Source: Bacteroidales bacterium (GTDB lineage Bacteria; Bacteroidota; Bacteroidia; Bacteroidales; ML635J-15). Taken from it: a stretch of DNA of 49,595 nt. Shown piece by piece: positions 16,676-24,822 of the stretch (position 1 is its first letter; every line of letters begins with the position of its first letter). The stretch lies in the NCBI GenBank assembly GCA_003249955.1, contig QKHS01000070.1:1-49595 (forward strand), in the 5' to 3' direction. Under the pieces are notes generated by a model. It did not search any database. It was given only the letters and a program-made list of their open reading frames with translations, and was not told the origin of the DNA. Position numbers and translations under genes: made by a program.

Positions 16676-17296
16676 CTAATCACCATCCAATTCTCTTTTT
16701 ATTTCTTTTATCGTTCTGAGTGAATAAGCCAGTGTTTGTCTTACTTCCGGAGACCTCAATTCTTTAAATAATCCAAGCATAGACTTATTGTCAAGACTTT
16801 TGTCAGTTTTTGTAGTTACGAGAACCTTCGAAATCTTTTCCAGATTTTTGATTAATTCAGGATTTGAAAAGTTTACAGCAATCTTTAACAAACTATCCAT
16901 ATTATCGGCAAGATTTCTGAAAGTTTCGAAATATCCTTTTTCCTCCCAGTCGGCAATTGTTTCTATTGTGTTTAATCCCAAATCGTGAACTATAGGTCCG
17001 ATATCCTTAAGTAAGTCGTTGAGACTTTCAAATACCCCCATCATCTGATTCAGATTTTTAATATTCTTTGTAAGTCTCAGAACCAGCATTTTTAATTCAT
17101 CCGGATTCAGTTCTATGTTGTTATGATCCAGTTCCTCAACAACAGTATTATACATGTCGTATCCTACAATTTTCACATCATCAACCAGGTCTTCAATTTC
17201 CTGTGACTTCCGACGCTGAATTTCCACATATTGCAAAACCATATCAAGTTTTGCATTTATTTCGTCAAAGCGATTATTTATTTCCGATTCGTTCAT
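16676..17296 (-). CDS. DUF1641 family protein
   Basis: This 206-residue, mostly helical acidic protein has a C-terminal DUF1641-type region (about residues 105-200: LNTIETIADWEEKGYFETFR, MLGLFKELRSPEVRQTL, LRTIKEI). DUF1641 proteins are regularly encoded beside sulfide:quinone oxidoreductase-like flavoproteins, as here (11 bases away), but their function is unknown. There is no signal peptide or membrane segment. A role as partner of the flavoprotein is inference from context. Confidence 0.8.
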   Translation of the reverse strand: MNESEINNRFDEINAKLDMVLQYVEIQRRKSQEIEDLVDDVKIVGYDMYNTVVEELDHNNIELNPDELKMLVLRLTKNIKNLNQMMGVFESLNDLLKDIGPIVHDLGLNTIETIADWEEKGYFETFRNLADNMDSLLKIAVNFSNPELIKNLEKISKVLVTTKTDKSLDNKSMLGLFKELRSPEVRQTLAYSLRTIKEIKRELDGD

Positions 17297-17307
17297 TTTC
17301 CGAAATT

Positions 17308-18546
17308 TTAATAAGTCAATTTTTTACCTGCCATAGACATGTTAGTGGAAATAGGCATCTCTTTTCCTTTAAGTAAAACATGCCAGTACATCCATCTGAA
17401 AATCATTTTCCCGTAATGATTCATTTTTGTAACTTTCAATAACCCGAAAGGCCCGACACCAGGTAAAGGGAAAGTTCCGGGTAATGGCTCAGTGTCATAA
17501 TTAAAATCAATTAATGTCCCCATTCCGTTACCGGTTACAATATAGCAATTTGCATGGCCATCGAATTTTGCGGTAAACGGCCGCCCTTCTATCGCACACA
17601 TAAGGTTCTCTGTAAGAATCTCTGCTGCAAAATGAGCTACGGAACCGGCCTTTGATGTCGGTAAATTAGCTGCATCTCCCAGAACAAAAATGTTTTCATG
17701 CCCGTTTGCCTGTAGAGTGTATTTGTCTGTCGGAACAAAATTCAGATCATCACCCATACCGCTTCTTTCAATCATGTCATCACCTTTGTTGGTCGGTACC
17801 GACACTAAAAGATCGAAAGGAACCTCCAATCCGGCATAGTCTATGATTTTTTTCTCTTTGTTGTCAACTTCAGCAATATTATAATCAGGAATAATTTTGA
17901 TGTTTTTCTCCTCCAGAAGCTGACTAAGCAGTTTTGTGGCAATTGGTTTTGTAAATGCTCCGGGTAATGGCGTTACCAAAGTTATGTCAACCTTGTCTCT
18001 CATTCCGCGCTGAGTAAAATATGCATCAGCAAGAAATACAAATTCCAAAGGAGCAACAGGACATTTGTAAGGCAATTCCGCTATATTCACAACCAGCCTG
18101 CCACCCTGCCATGTTTTAAGATGTTCTGCAAGTGCAAGTGTCCCGTCAATAGAATAAAAGTCAAAAACATCCTTGTACCACAATTCACCTTTAAGCCCTG
18201 GAGTTTCTTCAGGAGCCAGCCTTGCCCCTGTAGCAATTATCAGATAATCATATTTTAATACCTGAGAGCCTTCAACCAAAAGAACCTTGTTTTCTTCAGG
18301 TACTATTTTATCAATCTGAGAGTAAATAACGTTAACCCCGACAGGAAAGAAATCTGCCTTGGGCTTTATTACATCATGCTTTTTATAAATCCCGAAAGGA
18401 ATAAACAAAAATCCGGGTTGATAATAATGTGTTTTACATTGATCAACAATGGTAATGGTCCATTCATCCTGCAAAAGTTCTTTGCTGAGTTTGTTTGCCA
18501 TAAGAGTACCGGCTGTTCCGGCACCTAAAATCACGATTTGTTTCAT
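17308..18546 (-). CDS. sqr: Sulfide:quinone oxidoreductase-like FAD flavoprotein
   Basis: The 412-residue protein opens with a dinucleotide-binding GAGTAGT motif (8-14) and has a second FAD motif IFVLGDAANLPTSK (~297-310). Cys162 in PYKCPVAPLE and a later Cys in HANCYIVTGNG are placed like redox cysteines of SQR enzymes. The hydrophobic C-terminus (FGLLKVTKMNHYGKMIFRWM) fits monotopic membrane attachment. SQRs oxidise sulfide to sulfane sulfur and pass electrons to quinone. The ATG at 18546 is chosen because FAD proteins of this family begin at K-Q-I-V-I-L-G-A-G. It is first of the four-gene sulfur module. Confidence 0.85.
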   Translation of the reverse strand: MKQIVILGAGTAGTLMANKLSKELLQDEWTITIVDQCKTHYYQPGFLFIPFGIYKKHDVIKPKADFFPVGVNVIYSQIDKIVPEENKVLLVEGSQVLKYDYLIIATGARLAPEETPGLKGELWYKDVFDFYSIDGTLALAEHLKTWQGGRLVVNIAELPYKCPVAPLEFVFLADAYFTQRGMRDKVDITLVTPLPGAFTKPIATKLLSQLLEEKNIKIIPDYNIAEVDNKEKKIIDYAGLEVPFDLLVSVPTNKGDDMIERSGMGDDLNFVPTDKYTLQANGHENIFVLGDAANLPTSKAGSVAHFAAEILTENLMCAIEGRPFTAKFDGHANCYIVTGNGMGTLIDFNYDTEPLPGTFPLPGVGPFGLLKVTKMNHYGKMIFRWMYWHVLLKGKEMPISTNMSMAGKKLTY

Positions 18547-18632
18547 TATAAATGTTTTTATTGTTAATCTTATAACAAAAGAACGGCTTTTGTTCATGTA
18601 AGTTGAAATATGTAATATGATAATTATTAGTT

Positions 18633-18648
18633 TATGATATGTATCATA
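18633..18648. promoter_or_regulatory. 16-bp dyad between sqr and repeat-protein genes
   Basis: TATGATA-TG-TATCATA is a perfect 7-bp inverted repeat around a two-base centre. It lies in the 254-base divergent gap, 87 bases from the sqr start and 153 from the + strand gene. A dimeric regulator site is likely; a Crp/Fnr-type protein is encoded 1.5 kb away, but the link is inference. Confidence 0.5.
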
Positions 18649-18800
18649 TTGATTATTAACACAATATGCCTGTTCCCGGACATTATATGTTTAAAGTCAG
18701 AATTTAAATGTTGTTAAATATTGCAAAACCATATAGGGGGGTTTTGAGTTTTAGTTGTCATATGGTTGTTGAAATTATAGAATAACTTAAAATTTAAATT

Positions 18801-19922
18801 ATGAAAATCAAAATTACTGCGATTGTTTTATTCGTTTTTTCCTGTGTTGCTGTCATCGCTCAGGATCAGAATGTCTCAGAAAACAGAGCTTTTCAGATAA
18901 GCTTTATTTCTCCTCTGGGAACCAACGGTTTAGATTCCTGGAAAATTTCAAATAATGTATCCGTAAATATTTTTGCCGGTTATAACGGAGGCCTTGACGG
19001 ATTTGAGATCGGAGGATTTTATAACGGGTTACACAAAGATATGAAAGGTGCTCAGCTTGCCGGATTTGTAAATACAGTTCTGGGAAATATGAAAGGCCTT
19101 CAGGGATCAGGATTTGCAAATTTTGTGAAAGAGGAATCAAAAGGAACCCAATTATCCGGTTTTACAAATGTCGCATTGAATGACTTTACAGGACTTCAGG
19201 CAAGCGGATTTGCAAATTATGCAAAAAACATTCCGTCAGGAGTTCAGATCTCAGGATTTGCAAATGTTAACCTTGGAGATATAAAAGGCGTACAGGCTTC
19301 GGGTTTTGCAAATGTAAATAAAGGAAAAACCGATGGAGCCCAAATAAGCGGATTTTTCAATTACACAAAAAAACTTAAGGGCATACAGATAAGTTTTATA
19401 AATATTGCAGATTCTGTTGAAAGCGGATTACCAATAGGCTTTTTCAGTTATGTTAAAAACGGATATCATAAGTTTGAATTCGGAGGGAATGAATCCTTAT
19501 ATGGTGTTGCCAGTTTCAAAACCGGAACGACAAAATTTTATAATATCTTTTCATTGGGAATCAATATTAATAACAACAATTTGTTTTGGGGCTTTGGTTA
19601 TGGTATAGGAACCCTTATTCCTGTATCTGAAAAAATAAGTATGAATATCGATTTAATCAGTTATCAGATAAACGATGATACGTTCCGGACATATTATAAT
19701 TTTAATTCACTGAATAAACTGAACGTAAATGCAGCTATGCGGTTAACGGATGGATTGGCGGTATTTGGCGGAATAAGCTGGAATGTCCTGGTTTCTGATG
19801 TTTATGACTACGAAGGAAATCACATTGAAGCCGATTTGGCTCCATGGAGTGTTTATAACAGGACTCAAAATAATATTAATGTAAAAATGTATCCGGGTTT
19901 TTCATTAGGACTAAGATTCTGA
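18801..19922 (+). CDS. LA_2272-type surface repeat-containing protein
   Basis: This 373-residue protein has a signal peptide (MKIKITAIVLFVFSCVAVIAQ) and, at residues ~55-210, about seven to eight repeats of ~20 residues with the core G.Q.SGFAN, for example KGLQGSGFANF, TGLQASGFANY and GVQISGFANV. The C-terminal ~150 residues look like beta-barrel strands ending SLGLRF, with a terminal aromatic. The repeat resembles the LA_2272 surface-repeat family, which is of unknown function. An outer-membrane location is inferred. A terminator follows the stop. Confidence 0.8.
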   Translation: MKIKITAIVLFVFSCVAVIAQDQNVSENRAFQISFISPLGTNGLDSWKISNNVSVNIFAGYNGGLDGFEIGGFYNGLHKDMKGAQLAGFVNTVLGNMKGLQGSGFANFVKEESKGTQLSGFTNVALNDFTGLQASGFANYAKNIPSGVQISGFANVNLGDIKGVQASGFANVNKGKTDGAQISGFFNYTKKLKGIQISFINIADSVESGLPIGFFSYVKNGYHKFEFGGNESLYGVASFKTGTTKFYNIFSLGININNNNLFWGFGYGIGTLIPVSEKISMNIDLISYQINDDTFRTYYNFNSLNKLNVNAAMRLTDGLAVFGGISWNVLVSDVYDYEGNHIEADLAPWSVYNRTQNNINVKMYPGFSLGLRF

Positions 19923-20003
19923 TTATATAAAATTGAATCATGGTCCTGCCTGGATAAATTTTATTGTTAAGAGACAATACTAACTAAATCTGCAATTCTT
20001 ATA

Positions 20004-20044
20004 AAAACGTTGTTGACAACACCTGATTGTTAACAGCGTTTTTT
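20004..20044 (+). terminator. Terminator after repeat-containing surface protein
   Basis: A 16-pair stem (20004-20019 with 20027-20042, two G-U pairs) around a seven-base loop ends in a T run continuing to 20044, 82 bases past the stop. Confidence 0.85.
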
Positions 20045-20100
20045 ATTTCAGCCCCAAAATGAAAAATTTTTATTAAATTTACACACTTAATATTCATTTT

Positions 20101-20796
20101 ATGTCTGAAAATGAAATACAATGTTCCTGCGAAGGCTGTCATTTAAAAACGGTAGTCTATAACAGTCTGAACGATGCAGATATTTTAAGTGTATGCGGAG
20201 ACAGACGCGAATGTCGTTACAGCAAAGGCGATGTAATTATTGAAGAAAATGCAGAGATAAAAGAATTTATTTATCTTAAATCCGGGTTGGTAAAAATATT
20301 CAGAAAGGTTGCGGATGGCAGGGAACAAATACTTAATATTGCTACTCCGATGGAATTTGTAAGTTTACTTTCTGTTTTTTCAGAGAAATATTATAAATTC
20401 AGTATATCTGCTCTTGATGAAACATCAGTTTGTGTAATCAGCCTCGACCTGATAAAGTCTTTGATTATTTCAAACGGTAATTTTGCATTGGGACTCATGG
20501 AAAAAATGAGCAAAAATGCTGACAAAATAATTCTTCAGAATTTAAGCCTGAACATGAAAAACCTGAGAGGAAGAATTGCATATATACTTCTGATTTTTTC
20601 AAAAGACATCTATAAATCCGAATGTTTTGATTTGCCGGTTTCCCGTAAAGAAATTGCCCAATTGATAGATATGACAACGGAAAACGTAATAAGAATTCTT
20701 TCGGAATTCCGCCGCGATAATATTATTAAAATAAACGGCAAAAATATTGAGATTGTAAATCTTAAAGTACTTGAGCAAATTTCTATACATGGATAA
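20101..20796 (+). CDS. Crp/Fnr-family transcriptional regulator with N-terminal Cys cluster
   Basis: The 231-residue protein has a cyclic-nucleotide-binding-like beta-roll (~25-140, with KGDVIIEENAEIKEFIYLKSG and REQILNIATP) and a C-terminal winged helix (~180-225: SRKEIAQLIDMTTENVIRIL). Residues 8-13 read CSCEGC, with further Cys at ~32 and ~38. This recalls FNR-type cluster ligands but with different spacing, so a redox or oxygen sensor is possible but unproven. Its stop codon overlaps the start of the radical SAM gene by 8 bases, so the two are cotranslated. Confidence 0.9.
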   Translation: MSENEIQCSCEGCHLKTVVYNSLNDADILSVCGDRRECRYSKGDVIIEENAEIKEFIYLKSGLVKIFRKVADGREQILNIATPMEFVSLLSVFSEKYYKFSISALDETSVCVISLDLIKSLIISNGNFALGLMEKMSKNADKIILQNLSLNMKNLRGRIAYILLIFSKDIYKSECFDLPVSRKEIAQLIDMTTENVIRILSEFRRDNIIKINGKNIEIVNLKVLEQISIHG

Positions 20797-21802
20797 AATT
20801 ATGATACCTCATATCGCTGTTGAGGTAAATAACTCCTGCAATCAAAACTGTATATTCTGTTATAACCACATCCCTCACGAAGACATTAAGAGAGACGGAA
20901 ATTATAAAGCATTGCTAAAAGTCCTGAAACGAATATACACATTAGCCGATATCGGCAATATTACTTTTACCGGCGGAGAACCTTTGCTTGAACCCAGGTT
21001 GCCGGAGCTTATCCTTTTTGCAAAAATGAAAAAGTCTTTATCGACCGTTATTTCCAACGGAACACTTTTTACTCAGGACAGGCTCAGGGAAATGCTTTTG
21101 GTCAAAAACGATTTGTTTCAGTTACCGGTTCATAGTCATAAATCCGAAGTTCATGACCGTATGACCGGTTTAAACGGTTCGCATGAAAAGTCGGTAAAAG
21201 CAATTAAAGAATTGCAGTCTGCCGGGGCCGGTGTTGTTGCGGTAATTGTATTAACCGGGCTCAATGCTAAGGACGTTGACAAAACCATACAATTTATTTC
21301 AGAACTCGGCATAAAACAGGTTTCGGTAGATCGCTACAACATTGGTGGAACAAATAAAAACAAATACTCTGCAATTCTTCCGGAAAAGCAGGAACTGAGA
21401 AATGCATACACATTAATTAATAGTACATCAAAAAGTCTCAATATAAAATTAAGTTCTAATGTATGCACTCCACATTGCATTCTTAACCCTGCAGATTTCC
21501 CTTTTATAATGTTTGGTAACTGCCCCGAAAACCCGTTACATTTTCCGGTAACAATTTCAGTTGACGGAACAGTCCGGGTCTGTAACCACAGCCCGGTTGC
21601 TGCCGGGAATATTTTTAAAGAAAGATTTCAGGATATTTTAAAATCAGACTATGTTAAATCGTGGAACGAAAACATTCCTGATTTGTGCAGGGATTGCAGT
21701 TTATGGAAGAACTGCCGGGGAGGTTGCAGGGCAGCTTCGGAACAAACCGGCGGAAGCAACAAAATGGCAGATCCTGTAATTCGCGGAATTGCCGGATATT
21801 AG
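20789..21802 (+). CDS. Radical SAM/SPASM-type enzyme coupled to Crp/Fnr regulator
   Basis: This 337-residue protein has the radical SAM 4Fe-4S motif C17-N-Q-N-C21-I-F-C24 and the SAM-binding FTGGEPLLEPRL segment. The C-terminal region (~235-330) is rich in Cys (GNCPENPLHF, VRVCNHSP, DLCRDCSLWKNCRGGC), the signature of a SPASM or related domain holding auxiliary clusters. SPASM enzymes modify peptides, proteins or haem precursors. No short precursor peptide is visible nearby, so the substrate is unknown. The ATG at 20789 lies inside the regulator's last codons (ATGGATAA overlap). Confidence 0.88.
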   Translation: MDKIMIPHIAVEVNNSCNQNCIFCYNHIPHEDIKRDGNYKALLKVLKRIYTLADIGNITFTGGEPLLEPRLPELILFAKMKKSLSTVISNGTLFTQDRLREMLLVKNDLFQLPVHSHKSEVHDRMTGLNGSHEKSVKAIKELQSAGAGVVAVIVLTGLNAKDVDKTIQFISELGIKQVSVDRYNIGGTNKNKYSAILPEKQELRNAYTLINSTSKSLNIKLSSNVCTPHCILNPADFPFIMFGNCPENPLHFPVTISVDGTVRVCNHSPVAAGNIFKERFQDILKSDYVKSWNENIPDLCRDCSLWKNCRGGCRAASEQTGGSNKMADPVIRGIAGY

Positions 21803-21971
21803 GGAATCATTTCTCTAATAAAAATATTAAAATCTGACATAAAATTGTTAATAAAACTTTTCACTTTCAACAATAAACATTGTTAACTTAATTTGATTTA
21901 CTTCTGCGGGCATTGGTAACACAAGGGTTTTGCCTTTTGACGATGATTTGTAATTAATTGTTGAAAAAATA

Positions 21972-22000
21972 TTGTGTTAAAGAAAATTATATTATTTTTG
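21972..22000 (+). promoter_or_regulatory. Promoter of rplM-rpsI operon
   Basis: TTG (21972-21974) and TATTTTTG (21993-22000) are separated by 18 bases, close to the Bacteroidetes consensus. The resulting leader before the GTG at 22065 is about 55-60 bases. Confidence 0.65.
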
Positions 22001-22064
22001 CAGTCCGTTTGGTCATCCAGCCTATGGGGTAAATATTTATTAATTAATTAAAATTTACAAAGTA
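22001..22064 (+). promoter_or_regulatory. rplM 5' leader with hairpin before the start
   Basis: The 64-base leader contains GTAAAT (22029-22034) that can pair with ATTTAC (22053-22058) just before the GTG start, plus an upstream GC-richer segment (22001-22029). Autogenous control by L13 is conceivable; the sequence alone does not prove it. Confidence 0.35.
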
Positions 22065-22520
22065 GTGAAAACATTGAAGTACAGAACATTATCAGCAAAT
22101 AAAGAAACTGTTAACAAACAGTGGTTTGTTGTTGACGCAGAAGGAGAAGTTCTTGGCCGTTTGGCAGCAAGAGTTGCTATGGTTCTTCGCGGGAAACATA
22201 AAACTGATTACACACCACATGTTGACTGTGGCGATAATGTGATTATTATTAACGCTGAAAAGATTCGCCTCACAGGCAATAAACTTGCAGATAAAGTTTA
22301 TATCAGACACTCCGGCTATCCTGGCGGACAAAAATCAACAACAGCACAGGAAATGCTTGATAAACATCCTGAAAGGATTATTGAAAAAGCTGTTAAGGGA
22401 ATGTTACCTAAAAACAGTTTGGGTGCTGAATTATTCAGAAATTTATATGTTTATGTTGGAAGCGAGCACAAACAGGAAGCTCAGAAACCAGCTAAGTTGG
22501 ACTTAAATACAATTAAATAA
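22065..22520 (+). CDS. rplM: 50S ribosomal protein L13
   Basis: The 151-residue protein matches uL13, an early-assembling large-subunit protein. Diagnostic segments are [19 protein letters not shown] (~21-39), [17 protein letters not shown], and [11 protein letters not shown]. The start codon appears to be GTG at 22065, giving [13 protein letters not shown], as in Bacteroidetes homologues that begin with a short extension before the core. It is followed after 5 bases by rpsI. Confidence 0.97.
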   Translation: MKTLKYRTLSANKETVNKQWFVVDAEGEVLGRLAARVAMVLRGKHKTDYTPHVDCGDNVIIINAEKIRLTGNKLADKVYIRHSGYPGGQKSTTAQEMLDKHPERIIEKAVKGMLPKNSLGAELFRNLYVYVGSEHKQEAQKPAKLDLNTIK

Positions 22521-22525
22521 GCATT

Positions 22526-22912
22526 ATGGAAGTTTTTAATGCAATAGGCCGTAGAAAGGCAGCTGTAGCAAGAGTTTATCTCAGCGAAGGCAAAGGTAAT
22601 ATTACAATTAATAATAAGAAACTGGAAGAATATTTCCCGGTAATGCAACTTCAGTATATCGTGAAACAACCTTTCCTTACTTTAGACAAACTTGAAAGCT
22701 GGGATGTTAAAGCTAACATCGATGGCGGAGGTATCAGCGGACAAGCTGAAGCTTTACGTCTGGGAATTTCAAGAGCGTTGCTTAAAGTAGATCCGGAGTA
22801 TCGTGCAAGTCTTAAACCACAAGGTTTTCTTACACGTGACCCGAGAGTTGTTGAAAGGAAAAAACCGGGACAGAAAAAAGCCCGTAAAAGATTCCAGTTC
22901 TCTAAACGTTAG
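22526..22912 (+). CDS. rpsI: 30S ribosomal protein S9
   Basis: The 128-residue uS9 protein starts MEVFNAIGRRKAAVARVYLS and ends in the basic tail RKPGQKKARKRFQFSKR-like sequence, whose final S-K-R contacts P-site tRNA. GQAEALRLGISRALL (~72-86) is the conserved core. It is co-transcribed with rplM in the usual bacterial order. Confidence 0.98.
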   Translation: MEVFNAIGRRKAAVARVYLSEGKGNITINNKKLEEYFPVMQLQYIVKQPFLTLDKLESWDVKANIDGGGISGQAEALRLGISRALLKVDPEYRASLKPQGFLTRDPRVVERKKPGQKKARKRFQFSKR

Positions 22913-22947
22913 TATTTTAGTGAGTTATAAATCAAGTTTAGTATCTA

Positions 22948-22988
22948 AATTGCCCGGACAGACCATCTTTTGGCTCTACCGGTCAATT
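22948..22988 (+). promoter_or_regulatory. Hairpin in the rpsI-rpsB gap (candidate S2 leader)
   Basis: AATTG (22948-22952) pairs with CAATT (22984-22988), enclosing ACC/GGT (22962-22964 with 22981-22983) with an asymmetric left bulge. It lies 35 bases before the rpsB ATG in a 110-base gap with no clear promoter. The position fits a ribosomal-protein autoregulatory element; this is a hypothesis. Confidence 0.4.
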
Positions 22989-23022
22989 GTTACTACAGAA
23001 AGTAAACTTTAAATTTTAAAAA

Positions 23023-23859
23023 ATGCCAAGAGTAAGTTTTGATCAATTACTTGACGCAGGTGTTCACTTCGGACACTTAAAGCGTAAATGGAATCCGTCT
23101 ATGGCTCCTTACATTTTCATGGAACGTAACGGTATTCACATTATTGACCTGCACAAAACAGCTATCAAAATAGATGAAGCTGCCAATGCAATGAAGAACA
23201 TCGCAAAATCAGGTCGTAAAATTCTTTTCGTTGCAACAAAAAAACAAGCTAAAGACATTGTTGCCGAAGAAGTTACCAAAATCAACATGCCTTATGTTAC
23301 AGAACGTTGGCCCGGTGGTATGCTTACCAACTTCCCGACTATCCGTAAAGCTGTTAAGAAAATGTCTTTAATCGACAAAATGCACGTTGACGGAACATTT
23401 GATTCACTTTCAAAACGTGAAAAACTTCAGATTACCCGCCAAAGAGCAAAATTAGAAAAGAACTTAGGTTCAATTTCTGACTTGTCAAGATTACCGGCTG
23501 CTCTTTTCGTTGTTGACGTAATGAAAGAAAAAATCGCTGTCAGAGAAGCTATAAGATTGGGTATTCCTGTTTTTGCAATGGTTGACACAAATTCAGATCC
23601 TAAACCTATCGACTTCCCGATCCCTGCAAATGATGATGCTTCAAAATCAATTCAGTTGATTCTCAGCATTATGTGCCAGGCTATTAAAGAAGGTCTTAGC
23701 GAAAGAAGCGTAGAAAAAGAAAATACTGCAAAATCAGTTGACGAAGCTGGTGACGATGCAGGAGAAGAAAGAAAATCTTCACGTACAAGAACAAGAGCAA
23801 AGAAAGAAACTGCTGTTGCAGAAAACGCTCCTGTTGAAGAAGAAAATGATGAAGAATAA
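23023..23859 (+). CDS. rpsB: 30S ribosomal protein S2
   Basis: The 278-residue protein begins VSFDQLLDAGVHFGHLKRKW and contains YVTERWPGGMLTNF and PVFAMVDTNSDP, diagnostic of uS2. The C-terminal ~45 residues are an acidic/basic low-complexity tail (AGDDAGEERKSSRTRTRAKK, EEENDEE), longer than in E. coli. It is followed by tsf after 25 bases, the near-universal rpsB-tsf pairing. Confidence 0.98.
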   Translation: MPRVSFDQLLDAGVHFGHLKRKWNPSMAPYIFMERNGIHIIDLHKTAIKIDEAANAMKNIAKSGRKILFVATKKQAKDIVAEEVTKINMPYVTERWPGGMLTNFPTIRKAVKKMSLIDKMHVDGTFDSLSKREKLQITRQRAKLEKNLGSISDLSRLPAALFVVDVMKEKIAVREAIRLGIPVFAMVDTNSDPKPIDFPIPANDDASKSIQLILSIMCQAIKEGLSERSVEKENTAKSVDEAGDDAGEERKSSRTRTRAKKETAVAENAPVEEENDEE

Positions 23860-23884
23860 TTAGAAACTTTAAAATTACACAAAA

Positions 23885-24712
23885 ATGGCAAATATAACTG
23901 CTGCTGATGTTGGCAAATTAAGACAAATGACCGGTGCCGGTATGATGGATTGCAAAAAAGCATTGGTTGAAGCTGACGGAGACTTCGACAGAGCAAAAGA
24001 ATTAATTCGCGAAAGAGGTCTTGCTATAGCTAACAAAAGAGCTGACAGAGAAGCATCTGAAGGTGCAGTGTTGGCAAAAACTGTAAATAATGACACTGTT
24101 GGAGTAATGGTAGCTCTCAATTGTGAAACTGATTTCGTGGCTAAAAATGTTGATTTCGTGGAATTGGCAAAAACAATCCTCGAAACTGCTGCTAAGGAAT
24201 TACCAGCCGACATCGAAGCTTTGAAAAATTGTACAGTTAACGGTCAGACAATTACAGACCTGGTTGCTGAAAGATCTGGTATCACAGGCGAAAAAATGGG
24301 ACTCGCTTATTATGAAAAAATTGAAGCTGCTCAGGTTAGCTCATACATACATATGGGTAACAAATTAGCTACAATGGTTGGTCTTAATAAAGTTGTTGAT
24401 CCTAAAGTAGGATTTGGCGTTGCAATGCAGATTGCTGCTATGAATCCTGTTGCTGTTGATAAAGATTTTGTTCCTCAGGAGGTTATCGAAAAAGAACTCG
24501 AAATCGGTCGTGAACAGGCACGTAACGAAGGTAAAGCAGAAGAATTACTTGATAAAATTGCTCAGGGTAAACTTCAGAAATTTTTCAAAGAATCTACTTT
24601 ACTTAATCAGGAATTTGTTCAGGAAGGTAAAATTACTGTTAAAGAATATTTACAAAAACAGGAAAAAGACCTTACTGTTACAACTTTCAAAAGATTCGGT
24701 CTTTCCAACTAA
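23885..24712 (+). CDS. tsf: Elongation factor Ts
   Basis: The 275-residue nucleotide-exchange factor for EF-Tu has the N-terminal UBA-like domain with KLRQMTGAGMMDCKKALVEA (~10-29), the core motif NCETDFVAKN (~78-87) involved in displacing GDP, and a C-terminal module ending VKEYLQKQEKDLTVTTFKRF. It is the last gene of the operon and is followed by a strong terminator. Confidence 0.98.
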   Translation: MANITAADVGKLRQMTGAGMMDCKKALVEADGDFDRAKELIRERGLAIANKRADREASEGAVLAKTVNNDTVGVMVALNCETDFVAKNVDFVELAKTILETAAKELPADIEALKNCTVNGQTITDLVAERSGITGEKMGLAYYEKIEAAQVSSYIHMGNKLATMVGLNKVVDPKVGFGVAMQIAAMNPVAVDKDFVPQEVIEKELEIGREQARNEGKAEELLDKIAQGKLQKFFKESTLLNQEFVQEGKITVKEYLQKQEKDLTVTTFKRFGLSN

Positions 24713-24733
24713 ACAAAAACAAATCAAATATTT

Positions 24734-24763
24734 AAAGGCTGTCAGATCTGACAGCCTTTTTTT
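24734..24763 (+). terminator. Terminator after tsf
   Basis: AAAGGCTGTCAGA followed by its complement TCTGACAGCCTTT makes a near-perfect palindrome with a run of seven T residues, 22 bases after the tsf stop. Confidence 0.93.
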
Positions 24764-24798
24764 GTTGCCGTTTCAAACATTCCTGTCATTCAAATTGT

Positions 24799-24806
24799 TA
24801 TTTTTG
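24799..24806 (+). promoter_or_regulatory. -7 box (TATTTTTG) for miaB
   Basis: TATTTTTG matches TAnnTTTG and lies 17 bases before the ATG at 24823, implying a very short mRNA leader. No clear -33 box at 19-21 bases. Confidence 0.5.
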
Positions 24807-24822
24807 CACTCAAATTATCGCG

